This document shows, in pieces, positions 41,248 to 49,982 of a DNA stretch of 64,000 nt. Source of the stretch: Actinoplanes philippinensis. Its GTDB lineage: Bacteria; Actinomycetota; Actinomycetes; Mycobacteriales; Micromonosporaceae. The translations under genes were made by a program, and so were the position numbers. The notes below the pieces were generated by a model, which was not told the origin of the DNA, did no database searches, and was given only the letters and a program-made list of their open reading frames with translations. Position 1 is the first letter of the stretch; every line of letters begins with the position of its first letter. Location of the stretch: positions 463,413 to 527,412 of the forward strand of contig NZ_FONV01000008.1 of NCBI RefSeq assembly GCF_900113015.1. The letters run 5' to 3'.

Positions 41248-42273
41248 TCAGCAGGGAGCCATTGTCGGGGCCAGGGGCTCGCCGATCAGGAAGGCGGCCA
41301 GCCGGGACGCCGCGGCCGCCGGTGTCGACGACGTCTCCCGGGCGGCCTCCAGGATCCCGGTCAGGGTGTCGCCGATGCCGGCGATCCGGGCGGCGACCCG
41401 ATCCGGTGTCTCATGGTGCAGATCGGTCGCGACGGCGTGGATGACACCGCCCGAGCCGACCACCACGGCCGGCGCCCACAGGATGCCGCGCGCGTGCAGC
41501 AGGTCGGCGGTCGCCGGCTCGTCGAGCTGGGCGTTCGCCGGGCCGGCGACGGCGGCGCAGCGCAACGCGGGCACGGTGGCGGCGGTGAGCAGTCCGCCGA
41601 GAGCGGCCGGGACCAGCACGTCCACCTCGGCGGTGAGACAGCTTCGCGGATCGGTCCAGGTCGCTCCGCACGATGCGGCGACGGTACGCCGGGACGCGTC
41701 CACATCCGAGACGATCACCTCGCCGCCGGCCGCCGCGAGCAGGTCCACCACGTGCGTGCCGACCCGGCCGGCGCCGAGGACCGCGAAGCTCCGCCCCGAC
41801 AGCGCGGGTGATCCGAAACGGTCAGCGACGACAGCCTGAATCGCGGCTACCACTCCCGCGGCGGTGGCTGCCGAAGAGCCGCCCGCCCGGCCCAGCACAT
41901 GATCCGTCCGTTCGCCGAGGACCGCCATGTCACCGGGCCCGGTGCCGACGTCCGGCCCCGTTGCACAGGCGCCGCCGAGGCTGTCGATCACGTCGGCGAC
42001 GTCGTGCAGGACCGCCCGCCGGTCCACCGGACCGTCCCCGGGCAGGGCGGCCACGGTCATGGCGCCCCCGTTCGGCAGGCCGGCCAGCGCCGCCTTCGAC
42101 GTCATCGCCGCGGACAGGCGCAACGCGTCGTCGAGACCGTCCCGCCAGTCGCGGTAGACGGCCAGACGGCACCCGCCGACCGCCGGTCCGAGGGCGGTGG
42201 AGTGCACCGCGACGACGATCGGGAACCCGGACCGTGCCCCGCGTTCGACCACGACCCGCTGGTGGATCGGCAT
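41248..42273 (-). CDS. Leu/Val/Glu/Phe-dehydrogenase-like protein lacking a catalytic lysine
   Basis: 341 residues aligning end to end with leucine/valine dehydrogenases: GPAVGGCRLAVYRD, ALRLSAAMTSKAALAGLPNGG, TGPDVGTGPGDMAVLGERTDHV, the NAD motif SFAVLGAGRVGTHVVDLL, DVDASRRTV, ANAQLDEPATADLLHARGI and GVIHAVA. Lys60 (substrate-binding Lys68 of B. stearothermophilus LeuDH) and Asp108 are kept, but the usual GGGK reads GGAM, so Met72 replaces the second catalytic lysine (Lys80). Normal deamination is therefore doubtful. GGGAGAAG precedes the ATG at 42273. It is divergent from an Lrp-type regulator with a palindrome between them. Confidence 0.82.
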   Translation of the reverse strand: MPIHQRVVVERGARSGFPIVVAVHSTALGPAVGGCRLAVYRDWRDGLDDALRLSAAMTSKAALAGLPNGGAMTVAALPGDGPVDRRAVLHDVADVIDSLGGACATGPDVGTGPGDMAVLGERTDHVLGRAGGSSAATAAGVVAAIQAVVADRFGSPALSGRSFAVLGAGRVGTHVVDLLAAAGGEVIVSDVDASRRTVAASCGATWTDPRSCLTAEVDVLVPAALGGLLTAATVPALRCAAVAGPANAQLDEPATADLLHARGILWAPAVVVGSGGVIHAVATDLHHETPDRVAARIAGIGDTLTGILEAARETSSTPAAAASRLAAFLIGEPLAPTMAPC

Positions 42274-42345
42274 GCGCTTCTCCCGTACATCTGAAGGGGT
42301 TGTGGTTTTGAACCTAGAACGGGCATCGGACCGCAAGTGATCTCA

Positions 42346-42360
42346 CCGAACGTCGTTCGG
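42346..42360. promoter_or_regulatory. 15-bp palindromic operator between the dehydrogenase-like and Lrp genes
   Basis: CCGAACG-T-CGTTCGG is a perfect 7-bp inverted repeat around one base. It ends 13 bases before the Lrp start and lies 72 bases before the divergent dehydrogenase start. It is a good candidate for Lrp binding. Confidence 0.6.
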
Positions 42361-42373
42361 CAGGAAGGTCATA

Positions 42374-42856
42374 ATGATGGCCGTGGATGACATTGATTCG
42401 GCGATCGTGCGGGAATTGCAGGCGAACGCCCGGCAGACCAACCGCGAGCTGGCCCGGGCCGTCGGCGTCGCGCCGTCCACCTGCCTGGAGCGGGTGCGGC
42501 TGCTGCGTGACCGGGGGGTGATCACCGGATACCACGCGGACGTCAGCCTCACCGCGCTCGGCCGGGAGGTGCAGGCGCTGCTGCACGTCCAGGTCCGCCC
42601 GCTCAACCGGGAGGTGATCGAGGGCTTCAAGTCGTACGCGTCCGGCCTCCCCGAGGTGCTCTCGGTCTTCGTGCTGGCCGGCGGCGACGACTTCCTCGTG
42701 CACGTGGCGGTGCCCAGCGTCGAGGGCCTGCACGCGTTCCTGATGGACCGGTTCTCCGCCCGCCGGGAGATCGTCGGCTTCCGCAGCTCGGTGATCTACC
42801 AGCACCACCGCAACCGGGTCATCGATCCGCTGGACCCCGCCGGAAGTGCCAGATGA
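42374..42856 (+). CDS. Lrp/AsnC-family transcriptional regulator
   Basis: 160 residues. The N-terminal helix-turn-helix is DDIDSAIVRELQANARQTNRELARAVGVAPSTCLERVRLLRDRGVI; the C-terminal RAM domain (about 65-145) contains VLAGGDDFLVHVAVPSVEGLHAFLMD. Lrp proteins sense amino acids and control their metabolism, so the divergent Leu/Val-dehydrogenase-like gene is the likely target. AGGAAGG precedes the ATG-ATG start at 42374. The last 38 bases overlap the 3' end of the convergent methyltransferase gene. Confidence 0.93.
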   Translation: MMAVDDIDSAIVRELQANARQTNRELARAVGVAPSTCLERVRLLRDRGVITGYHADVSLTALGREVQALLHVQVRPLNREVIEGFKSYASGLPEVLSVFVLAGGDDFLVHVAVPSVEGLHAFLMDRFSARREIVGFRSSVIYQHHRNRVIDPLDPAGSAR

Positions 42857-43730
42857 TCATCGTCGGCAGCCCGCCGGTGACCGCCTCCCAGACGTGCGGC
42901 AGCACGCCCGCCAGCGACCACGGCCACTGATCCCACGGCCCCGTCGCGCCGCCGGGAACCTCCGCGCCCGCCGCCAGCGGCGCCTCCGGGGCCATCCGCG
43001 GCTCGGCGCACGACACCACCGCGAACCCGGCCGGCAACGCCGCCCCCAGATAGTCGGACGCCCGGTGCCGATGCCCCGGCATCACCGCCGGGCGCCCGTC
43101 GTCGAGCCGTACCCGCGGGACCGAGCCCATCGCGATCCACTCCTGCGCGACATCCGAGATCACCAGGTGCCCGCCGGGCCGCAGCACCCGGGCGAACTCG
43201 GCGAACACCGGGCGCAGATCCCGCACATGGGTGAGGGCGAGCGCGCACACCACCGCGTCCGCCTGCCCGTCCGCGACCGGCAGCGACTCCAGCCGGCCCG
43301 CCCGGAAATCGGCGGCCGGCACCCGCGCCCGTGCCCGGTCCAGCATCTCCGGGGAGTCGTCCACCCCGATCACCCGAAGACCCCGCCCGGCCAGCCACTC
43401 GCTGTGCCGCCCGGTGCCGCAGGCCGCGTCGACGACCACCGCGAGCTCGCCGGCGACCCCGGTCAGGATGCCGTGGACCGCCTCCTCCTCCGGCGGGAAC
43501 AGGCCGTTGCCCGGCTCGTCATAGGTCCGCGACCACACCCGGTAGCCGTCGGCCGCGGAGATCCGCTCGGCCGCCACCGGCTCCACGTCCAGCTCGGCCA
43601 TCGCCAGTAATCGCCGCATCTCGGCCACACGGGCCCGGCCGAACCCCGGCGACGACTCCTCCACGAACGACCGCAACAGGGCGGTGCCCTCGAGACCGAG
43701 AAGGTACTCCACAGCTCGCTGATGAATCAT
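42819..43730 (-). CDS. Class I SAM-dependent methyltransferase
   Basis: 303 residues. An N-terminal helical segment (MIHQRAVEYLLGLEGTALLRSF) precedes a Methyltransferase_11 domain with motif I VVVDAACGTGRHSEWLAGRG, VDDSPEMLDRAR, the acidic loop LPVADGQADAVVCALALTHV and post-I LRPGGHLVISDV. Substrate unknown; an ending WHFRRGPADR is typical of small-molecule methylases. The ATG at 43730 is the first in frame that covers the domain; the ribosome site is weak. A HAD-hydrolase remnant lies immediately upstream. Confidence 0.85.
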   Translation of the reverse strand: MIHQRAVEYLLGLEGTALLRSFVEESSPGFGRARVAEMRRLLAMAELDVEPVAAERISAADGYRVWSRTYDEPGNGLFPPEEEAVHGILTGVAGELAVVVDAACGTGRHSEWLAGRGLRVIGVDDSPEMLDRARARVPAADFRAGRLESLPVADGQADAVVCALALTHVRDLRPVFAEFARVLRPGGHLVISDVAQEWIAMGSVPRVRLDDGRPAVMPGHRHRASDYLGAALPAGFAVVSCAEPRMAPEAPLAAGAEVPGGATGPWDQWPWSLAGVLPHVWEAVTGGLPTMIIWHFRRGPADR

Positions 43731-43740
43731 CCATCGATTC

Positions 43741-43881
43741 TCACCGCTGCCGTGGGGGCGGCGCGAGCACATATCCCATTCCCGCGGCCCGGGCGGCGGC
43801 CACCCCCAGCTCGGTGTCCTCGAACACCAGGCAGTCCGCCGGGCCGGCGCCTCGGCGGGCCGCGCGCGTGGCACCGTGGTG
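43741..43881 (-). pseudogene. C-terminal remnant of a HAD-family phosphatase
   Basis: Reading leftwards, 46 codons to a stop at 43741 give ...GAGPADCLVFEDTELGVAAARAAGMGYVLAP. This matches HAD motif IV plus the following helix and strand of beta-phosphoglucomutase-like phosphatases. Motifs I-III and any start codon are missing; the frame meets the divergent gene at 43884. It is a gene relic. Confidence 0.65.
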
Positions 43882-43883
43882 AG

Positions 43884-44507
43884 ATGGATTACCGCCGCAC
43901 GTACCGATCGGCCGCCATCGCCTTCGCCGACCTGGTCTCCCGGATCCCGCCGGCCGCCCTCGACGGTCCCGGCCTCGGCGAGTGGACGCTGCGTGAGCTG
44001 CTCGGCCACACCGTCAGTTCGGCGCTGCGGCAGGTGCCCACGGTGCTCGCCGACCGTGCGCCCACCCTGCTGGTCCCGGCCCCCGAGGCGTACTTCGCCC
44101 TCGCCCGCCTGGCCCCCGCCGACCTGGTCGCCGCCGCCCGCAAGGCCTCCACCGACGACGCCCGCGCCACCGGCGCCACCCTCGGCGACGACCCGGCCGA
44201 CGCGGTGAGCGGCTACATCGGCAAGGCCACCGCCGCACTGGCCGGAGTCGGCGACGACGACCTGGTCGCCACCCCGGCCGGCGGCATGCGCGTCGCCGAC
44301 TGGCTCCCCACCCGAACCTTCGAACTGGTCGTCCACGCCTCCGACGCCGCCGTCGCCGCGGGCCTCCCGATCGCCTTCGACCACGACACCCTCGCGTCCA
44401 CGGCGGCCCTGGCCGCCCGCACCGCGGTAGCCGTCGGCCAAGGCGTCCCCATCCTCCGGGCACTGACGGGCCGGGCTCCTCTGCCCACCTCGTTCTCAGT
44501 CGTCTAG
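43884..44507 (+). CDS. DinB-like/maleylpyruvate isomerase N-terminal domain protein
   Basis: 207 residues. The four-helix DinB/MDMPI-type fold is suggested by DLVSRIPPAALDGPGLGEWTLRELLGHTVSSALR at the N-terminus (with the metal-ligand His in LLGHT) and WLPTRTFELVVHASDAAVAAGLP at the C-terminus (second His). Many actinobacterial members use mycothiol as co-substrate. Actual reaction unknown. The ATG at 43884 follows GGTGAG closely. The gene begins where a HAD remnant on the other strand ends, which suggests a past rearrangement here. Confidence 0.8.
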   Translation: MDYRRTYRSAAIAFADLVSRIPPAALDGPGLGEWTLRELLGHTVSSALRQVPTVLADRAPTLLVPAPEAYFALARLAPADLVAAARKASTDDARATGATLGDDPADAVSGYIGKATAALAGVGDDDLVATPAGGMRVADWLPTRTFELVVHASDAAVAAGLPIAFDHDTLASTAALAARTAVAVGQGVPILRALTGRAPLPTSFSVV

Positions 44508-44625
44508 CCCTTCTCCCGGTCAGTCCCGGCCGGCGCCGGCCGGGGTTGTGGGGGCGGTGTGTGCGAGTGGTGCGAGTTGGGTGAAGGAGGGCGTGGCCCG
44601 GCGGGCGGAGTGGTTCGGTTCCGGT

Positions 44626-45405
44626 ATGACGTGGTTGAGGACGTTCGTGTACGCGGTCTACGCGCGGCGGCTCCGGAAGCGGCTCGACGGGGCGAACCTG
44701 CCGCGGCATCTGGCGATGGTGATGGACGGGAACCGGCGGTGGGCCCGGCAGATGGGGTTCGAGGATCCGCGGGTCGGGCACCGGTACGGTGCCGAGCACC
44801 TGGACGAAGTGCTCGGCTGGTGTGCGGAGATGGGGATCCGGCACGTCACGGTCTTCGTGGCCTCGGTCGACAACATGCGCAAACGGGACGCCGGTGAGGT
44901 CGGGAACCTGATGCGCATGATCGAGGAGGTCGTCGCCGAGCGGCTGTCCCGGCCGTCCAGCGTGTGGCGGCTGCACCTGGCCGGTCGTCTCGACGTGCTT
45001 CCGGACTCGACCCGGGACGCTCTGAAACTGGCCGCGGACTCCACGGTGGCCGGTGACGGCGGCTTTCACCTGAACATCGCGATCGGCTACGACGGCCGCG
45101 AGGAGATCGTCAACGCCATCCGCGCTCTGCTCGACGAGGAGGCGCAGGCCGGTCACAGTGTCGCCGACGTCGCCCAGCGGCTCACCGCGGACCGTATCGC
45201 CGAGCATCTGTACACGGGTGGCCAGCCCGATCCCGACCTGGTCATCCGGACCAGTGGCGAGCGGCGGATGTCGGGCTTCCTGCTGTGGCAGGCCGCCTAC
45301 TCGGAGCTGCACTTCTGTGACGTCTACTGGCCGGGATTCCGCCGGATCGACTTCCTCCGGGCGCTGCGCTCCTACGCTGCCCGCAGCCGCCGCTTCGGCG
45401 CCTGA
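44626..45405 (+). CDS. uppS: Short-chain cis-prenyl (polyprenyl) diphosphate synthase, UppS family
   Basis: 259 residues. Family signatures are complete: HLAMVMDGNRRWARQMG (IPP/FPP and Mg site, Asp-Gly-Asn), VGHRYGAEHLDEVLGWC, VTVFVASVDNMRKR, AIGYDGREEIVNAI, and the C-terminal LVIRTSGERRMSGFLLWQAAYSELHFCDVYWPGFRRIDFLRAL. A basic first segment (FVYAVYARRLRKRL) and the ASVDN in place of FSxEN match short-chain Z-prenyl synthases of the Rv1086 kind. It condenses isopentenyl diphosphate onto an allylic primer. ATG 44626 begins the conserved part; longer starts add an unrelated leader. A bidirectional terminator follows. Confidence 0.9.
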   Translation: MTWLRTFVYAVYARRLRKRLDGANLPRHLAMVMDGNRRWARQMGFEDPRVGHRYGAEHLDEVLGWCAEMGIRHVTVFVASVDNMRKRDAGEVGNLMRMIEEVVAERLSRPSSVWRLHLAGRLDVLPDSTRDALKLAADSTVAGDGGFHLNIAIGYDGREEIVNAIRALLDEEAQAGHSVADVAQRLTADRIAEHLYTGGQPDPDLVIRTSGERRMSGFLLWQAAYSELHFCDVYWPGFRRIDFLRALRSYAARSRRFGA

Positions 45406-45411
45406 CGCGGG

Positions 45412-45446
45412 ACGCCCTCCGCGCTGGTGAGCAGTGCGGAGGGCGT
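45412..45446. terminator. Bidirectional hairpin terminator
   Basis: A perfect 11-bp stem (ACGCCCTCCGC at 45412-45422 with 45436-45446) lies between the convergent prenyl synthase and putA genes. Confidence 0.8.
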
Positions 45447-45460
45447 ACCGGACAGGAGTT

Positions 45461-48400
45461 TCAGAGGACGGCCTCGGCCAGGGGCAACGGGTTGCCGAAT
45501 CGGTGGGCGGTGATGCTGATCGCCTGTTCGCGGAGGAACGGCAGCAGCTCCACGCGGCCGGCCTCGGTGACCGGGCCCGACCAGACGGCCAGGTCGGGGC
45601 GTCCGCCGGTGGCGGCGGCCAGCGCGGAGGCGTCGCCGCCGATGAGGCGGACCCGGCCCGCGGTGAGCCCGGCCGCGAACGTCGTGTCGTCCTCGACGGT
45701 CAGGCCGGGGCAGTGGGCGGCCAGCGCGTCCGGCAGCGGGACGGCGCTCGACACCCGCATCTCGGCGCCGGTGAGCAGACCGGCGGCGAGGACCCGGACC
45801 AGGTCGGCGACCGAGCCGCCGGAGGCGAGCCGGACGGTGACCGGGGTCGGCAGGTAGCGGAAGACGTTGCGTTCCACGGCGAGCCCGGTGACATCCGACG
45901 GTGTCTGGAAGTCGAAGGCGGCGTCACTGCGGGCGGCGCGTTCCACCGCGGCGAGAGCGTCGGCGTCGACCAGCGGCTGCCCGTCGGCCGGCTTCACGGC
46001 GGCGAGCAGGGACCGGACGCCGGGGTGGGTGATCTCGGTGGTGGCGGCGGACGGGCGGGGCGCCCAGCCGGTGAGGCCGACCAGGTAGTTGGGGCCGCCC
46101 GCCTTGGTGCCCGGGCCGACCGCCGAGCGCTTCCAGCCACCGAACGGCTGGCGCTGGACGATGGCGCCGGTGATGCCCCGGTTGACGTAGAGGTTGCCGG
46201 CCTGGACGCGGTCGAGCCAGGTACGGATCTCGTCCTCGTCGAGGGAGTGCAGTCCCGAGGTGAGGCCGTAGTCGACCTCGTTCACGATGTCGATGGCCGT
46301 GTCGAGGCTGTCGGCGGTCATGATGCCGAGGATCGGGCCGAAGTACTCGGTGCGGTGGTAGGCGGATCCACGCGCCACCCCGTCACGCACCCCCGGACTC
46401 CACAGTTTGCCCGAGTCGTCGAGCTTGCGGGGTTCGAGGAGCCACGTCTCGCCGGGGCCGAGTGCGGTCAGGCCGTCGAGCAGCTTCCCGGCGGCCGGTT
46501 CGACGAGCGGGCCCATCTTGGTACGCGCGTCCGCCGGGTACCCCACTTCGAGCGACGACACCGCGTCCAGCAGCTGGGTCCGGAACCGCTGCGACCGGGC
46601 GACACTGCCGACCAGCACGACCAGCGACGCCGCCGAGCACTTCTGGCCGGCGTGACCGAACGCCGACGCCACCACGTCCTTGACGGCCAGGTCCAGGTCG
46701 GCGCTGGGGGTGACGATGATGGCGTTCTTCCCGCTGGTCTCGGCGAGCAGCGGCAGGTCGGGGCGGAACGACCGGAACAGCTCGGCCGTCTCGTACGCGC
46801 CGGTCAGGATGACCCGGTCGACGAGCGGGTGCGCGATCAGCTCTCGGCCGAGGCTCCCCTCGTCGACCTGCAGAAGGGTGACCAGGTCGGGGTCGGCGCC
46901 GGCCGCGGAGAGCGCGTCGCGCAGGATCCCGGCGAGCACGGTGCCGCAGCGTTCGGCGGGCCCGGCCGGCTTGAGGACGACCGAGGAGCCGGCGGCGAGG
47001 GCGGCCAGAACCGACCCGGCCGGGATGGCGACCGGGAAGTTCCACGGCGGGGTGACCAGGGTGAGCCGGGCCGGAACCGGGGCGGCGCCGTCGGTCTGCG
47101 CCAGCTCGAAGGCCCGCTCGGCGTAGTAGTGGGCGAAGTCGATCGCCTCGGACACCTCGGGGTCGGCCTGGTCGACGGTCTTGCCGGCCTCGGCGGCCAT
47201 CACCTCGAGCAGCGTGTACCGGTGCTCCTCGAGCGCGTCGCCGACGGCGTGCAGCACGGCCCGGCGGTCGGCGGCGCCCCAGCTGGCGGCGGCCGCCTTC
47301 TCCAGGGCCTCGTCGAGGTGCTCGCGGTCGCTGATCCGGGGCACGTCGACACCGAGCGCGGACGACTCGACCCGGCTCAGCACGTCCCGGACGCGCGCGC
47401 GGTTGACGGCGACGGCCGGGTCGGTGTCGGGGGTGCTGACGAACGAGCCGGGCGCCGACCGGGGGACCGCGGCGAACCGGTCGGCGACCCGGTGCGGCTG
47501 CGGGACCTCGGCGTCCAGGTCGGCGAGGGAGGCGAGGAACCGGTCCTGCTCGCGCTGGAACAGGGCCGAGTCACTGTGGAGCTCGAACACGGCGGACATG
47601 AAGTTGTCCTGGCTGGCGCCTTCTTCGAGACGGCGGATCAGGTACGCGATGGCCACGTCGAACTGCTCCGGGCGTACCACCGGCGTGTAGAGCAACAGGC
47701 CGCCGACCTCGCGCCGGACCGCCTCGGCCTGCCCCTCGGCCATGCCGAGCAGCATCTCGAACTCGATGCCCTCGCGGACGCCGCGCCGGCCGGCCAGGAT
47801 CCAGGCGTACGCGACGTCGAACAGGTTGTGCCCCGCGACGCCCAGACGCACGTTGCCGATCCGGTCCGGGTGCAGCGCGTAGTCGAGGACCCGCTTGTAA
47901 TTGGTGTCGGTGGCCTGCTTGCTGTCACAGGTCGCCACCGGCCAGCCGTGCAGCTCCGCCTCGACCCGCTCCATCGGCAGGTTGGCGCCCTTGACCAGGC
48001 GCACCTTGATGCCGGCGCCGCCCCGCTCGCGCCGGGACGCGGACCACACCTGCAGCCGCATCATGGCGCTGAGCGCGTCCGGCAGGTAGGCCTGCAGCAC
48101 GATGCCGGCCTCCAGCCCGAGCAGCTCGGGGCGGTCGAGGAGCCGGGTGAAGACCGCGATCGTGAGGTCGAGGTCCTTGTACTCCTCCATGTCGAGGTTG
48201 ACGAACTTGCGCTGCTCCGCGGCGAGCGTGAACAGCGGGAGGAGCTTGCCGGCGATCTCCTCGACGGCCTCGTCGAACGCCCACGGGTTGTGCGGGGCGA
48301 CGGCCGAGGACACCTTGATCGACACGTAGTCGACGTCGGGGCGGGCGAGGAGCTTCTCGGTGCTCTGCAGGCGGTGGGTCGCCTCACCCTTGCCGAGGAC

Positions 48401-48829
48401 CGCTTCGCCCAGGAGGTTCACGTTGAGCCGGACATTGCGCTTCTTGATCCGCTTGATCGCCTTGCCCAGGCGCCGATCACTCGCGTCGACGATCAGGTGT
48501 CCCACCATGTGACGCAACGCGCGCCGGGCGACAGGAACGACCACACCGGGCACGAGGGGTGCCAGAACGCCGCCGGCGCGCACGGCGAGCCGGAGATGCC
48601 CCGGTAGGAATGTCGGAATGTTGCGCGACAGGTCAGACAGATTGCGCGCGCTGACCCGGAGGTCCTCGGGCCGGATCACGCCGTCCACGAAGCCGACGGT
48701 GAAGGCCAGTCCACCGGGGTCGCGCAGAACACCCGCGAGTTGCGCAGCCGAGCCGCCGACGGGGATCGACGCCGCCTCGCGCAGCCAGCGCCGGACCAGG
48801 GCGATCGTCTCTTCGGCGATCTCAGACAT
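45461..48829 (-). CDS. putA: Bifunctional proline dehydrogenase / glutamate-semialdehyde dehydrogenase PutA
   Basis: 1,122 residues. The FAD-dependent proline dehydrogenase half (about 60-430) shows VKGANLPMERVEAELHGW, FEMLLGMAEGQAE and LIRRLEEGASQDNFMSAV. The NAD-dependent aldehyde dehydrogenase half (about 500-990) has PWNFPVAIPAGSV, LAETSGKNAIIV (general-base Glu697) and AGQKCSAAS (nucleophile Cys731). A C-terminal domain (about 1000-1122) is ALDH-like but without catalytic residues. There is no N-terminal ribbon-helix-helix, so it does not repress itself. It oxidises proline to glutamate with channelled P5C at the membrane. GGAAGGAG precedes the ATG. The divergent LysR gene is the likely regulator. 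Confidence 0.95.
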   Translation of the reverse strand: MSEIAEETIALVRRWLREAASIPVGGSAAQLAGVLRDPGGLAFTVGFVDGVIRPEDLRVSARNLSDLSRNIPTFLPGHLRLAVRAGGVLAPLVPGVVVPVARRALRHMVGHLIVDASDRRLGKAIKRIKKRNVRLNVNLLGEAVLGKGEATHRLQSTEKLLARPDVDYVSIKVSSAVAPHNPWAFDEAVEEIAGKLLPLFTLAAEQRKFVNLDMEEYKDLDLTIAVFTRLLDRPELLGLEAGIVLQAYLPDALSAMMRLQVWSASRRERGGAGIKVRLVKGANLPMERVEAELHGWPVATCDSKQATDTNYKRVLDYALHPDRIGNVRLGVAGHNLFDVAYAWILAGRRGVREGIEFEMLLGMAEGQAEAVRREVGGLLLYTPVVRPEQFDVAIAYLIRRLEEGASQDNFMSAVFELHSDSALFQREQDRFLASLADLDAEVPQPHRVADRFAAVPRSAPGSFVSTPDTDPAVAVNRARVRDVLSRVESSALGVDVPRISDREHLDEALEKAAAASWGAADRRAVLHAVGDALEEHRYTLLEVMAAEAGKTVDQADPEVSEAIDFAHYYAERAFELAQTDGAAPVPARLTLVTPPWNFPVAIPAGSVLAALAAGSSVVLKPAGPAERCGTVLAGILRDALSAAGADPDLVTLLQVDEGSLGRELIAHPLVDRVILTGAYETAELFRSFRPDLPLLAETSGKNAIIVTPSADLDLAVKDVVASAFGHAGQKCSAASLVVLVGSVARSQRFRTQLLDAVSSLEVGYPADARTKMGPLVEPAAGKLLDGLTALGPGETWLLEPRKLDDSGKLWSPGVRDGVARGSAYHRTEYFGPILGIMTADSLDTAIDIVNEVDYGLTSGLHSLDEDEIRTWLDRVQAGNLYVNRGITGAIVQRQPFGGWKRSAVGPGTKAGGPNYLVGLTGWAPRPSAATTEITHPGVRSLLAAVKPADGQPLVDADALAAVERAARSDAAFDFQTPSDVTGLAVERNVFRYLPTPVTVRLASGGSVADLVRVLAAGLLTGAEMRVSSAVPLPDALAAHCPGLTVEDDTTFAAGLTAGRVRLIGGDASALAAATGGRPDLAVWSGPVTEAGRVELLPFLREQAISITAHRFGNPLPLAEAVL

Positions 48830-48932
48830 CGGGATGCTCCTTCCGTAATGCGCAACAGTCTGCAGTCCCGAATCAGGTAAGGAAAAGCGATGCTTTATTA
48901 GTGGTGTAGTTAAGTTCGGCTAACGTGACGGG

Positions 48933-49877
48933 ATGCTGGAGATCCGCCGTCTGATCCTGCTCCGCGAGCTGGCCGTCCGGGGCACGATCGCGGCGGTCGC
49001 CGAGGCGCTCAACTTCACCCCGTCCGCGGTCAGCCAGCAGCTCAGCCAGCTGGAGAAGGAGACCGGCACCCAGTTGCTGCGCAAGGCCGGCCGCCGGGTC
49101 CAGCTCACCCCGCAGGCCGAGGTCCTGGTCGCGTCGGTGGCCGAGGTGCTGGACACTCTGGAGCGAGCCGAGGCACGCCTGCAGGCCGCCGCGACCCGGG
49201 TCACCGGCCGGGTCCGGGTCGCCGTCTTCCAGTCCGCGGCGCTCGCCTTCATGCCCACCACCCTCCGCGCGATGGCCCAGCGTTACCCCGACGTGCGGGT
49301 CGAGATGGTCCAGCGCGAGCCCGAGGAGGCGCTGCGCGAGACCTGGGCCCGCGACTTCGACATGGTCATCGCCGAGCAGTACCCTGCGCACGCCGCGCCA
49401 CACCATCCCGGCCTCGACCGGCGCGATCTGACAACCGACGCGATTCGCCTGGCCCTGCCCGCCGCCCACGAGTCGCTGCACCCGGTCGACTCGCTCGCGT
49501 CGGCCCGCCACATGCCGTGGGTGATGGAGCCGCGCGGCGCCGCCTCCCGCCATTTCGCCGAGCAGGTCTGCCGTGTCGCCGGCTTCGAGCCCGACGTCCG
49601 CTACGAGACCGCCGACCTGCAGGCCCACATGCGACTCGTCGAGTCGGGCAACGCGGTCGCCCTCATCCCCGACCTCATCTGGGCCGGCCGCGACACATCC
49701 GCGAGGCTCCTGCAACTCGCCGGATCCCCGCGCCGCACGATCTTCACGGCCCAGCGCACCGCGGGCGCCGCCTCACCCGCCGCCCGCGCCTTCCGCGACA
49801 TCCTCGAACAGAAGGCGTCGGCGCCCGTCTCCCCGCTTCCGGACCCGGTCCGACCTGGGCGCTCGGAGGTGCCCTGA
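48933..49877 (+). CDS. LysR-family transcriptional regulator
   Basis: 314 residues. The winged helix-turn-helix occupies 1-60 (MLEIRRLILLRELAVRGTIAAVAEALNFTPSAVSQQLSQLEKETG); the periplasmic-binding-like effector domain spans about 90-300 (VRVAVFQSAALAFMPTTLRAM, ALIPDLIW). It is divergent from putA across 103 AT-richer bases and probably controls it in response to proline or a related signal; GTTA/TAAC half-sites at 48908-48924 could be its operator. TAACGT six bases before the ATG suggests a leaderless mRNA. Confidence 0.9.
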   Translation: MLEIRRLILLRELAVRGTIAAVAEALNFTPSAVSQQLSQLEKETGTQLLRKAGRRVQLTPQAEVLVASVAEVLDTLERAEARLQAAATRVTGRVRVAVFQSAALAFMPTTLRAMAQRYPDVRVEMVQREPEEALRETWARDFDMVIAEQYPAHAAPHHPGLDRRDLTTDAIRLALPAAHESLHPVDSLASARHMPWVMEPRGAASRHFAEQVCRVAGFEPDVRYETADLQAHMRLVESGNAVALIPDLIWAGRDTSARLLQLAGSPRRTIFTAQRTAGAASPAARAFRDILEQKASAPVSPLPDPVRPGRSEVP

Positions 49878-49888
49878 CCGGTGGCGGC

Positions 49889-49981
49889 TCAGACGGGTTC
49901 GATATGACTCTGGAGCCACTCGCTGATCCCGGCTGCGCCGGCCCACGTCTTCCCGTCGTCGCGCACGGTGGCCGTATCGGG
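49889..49981 (-). pseudogene. Fragment of a SnoaL/NTF2-like protein
   Basis: About 31 codons, read leftwards to a stop at 49889, give DTATVRDDGKTWAGAAGISEWLQSHIEP. This resembles the conserved centre of SnoaL-like proteins (VxDDGKT-x-G-xx-I). There is no start codon or remaining domain. It abuts the SDR remnant and is probably part of the same decayed locus. Confidence 0.35.
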
Positions 49982-49982
49982 C

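Noticed and set aside
45434..48607. Long plus-strand frame opposite putA
   Set aside because: Low-complexity shadow product; putA has complete catalytic motifs on the other strand.
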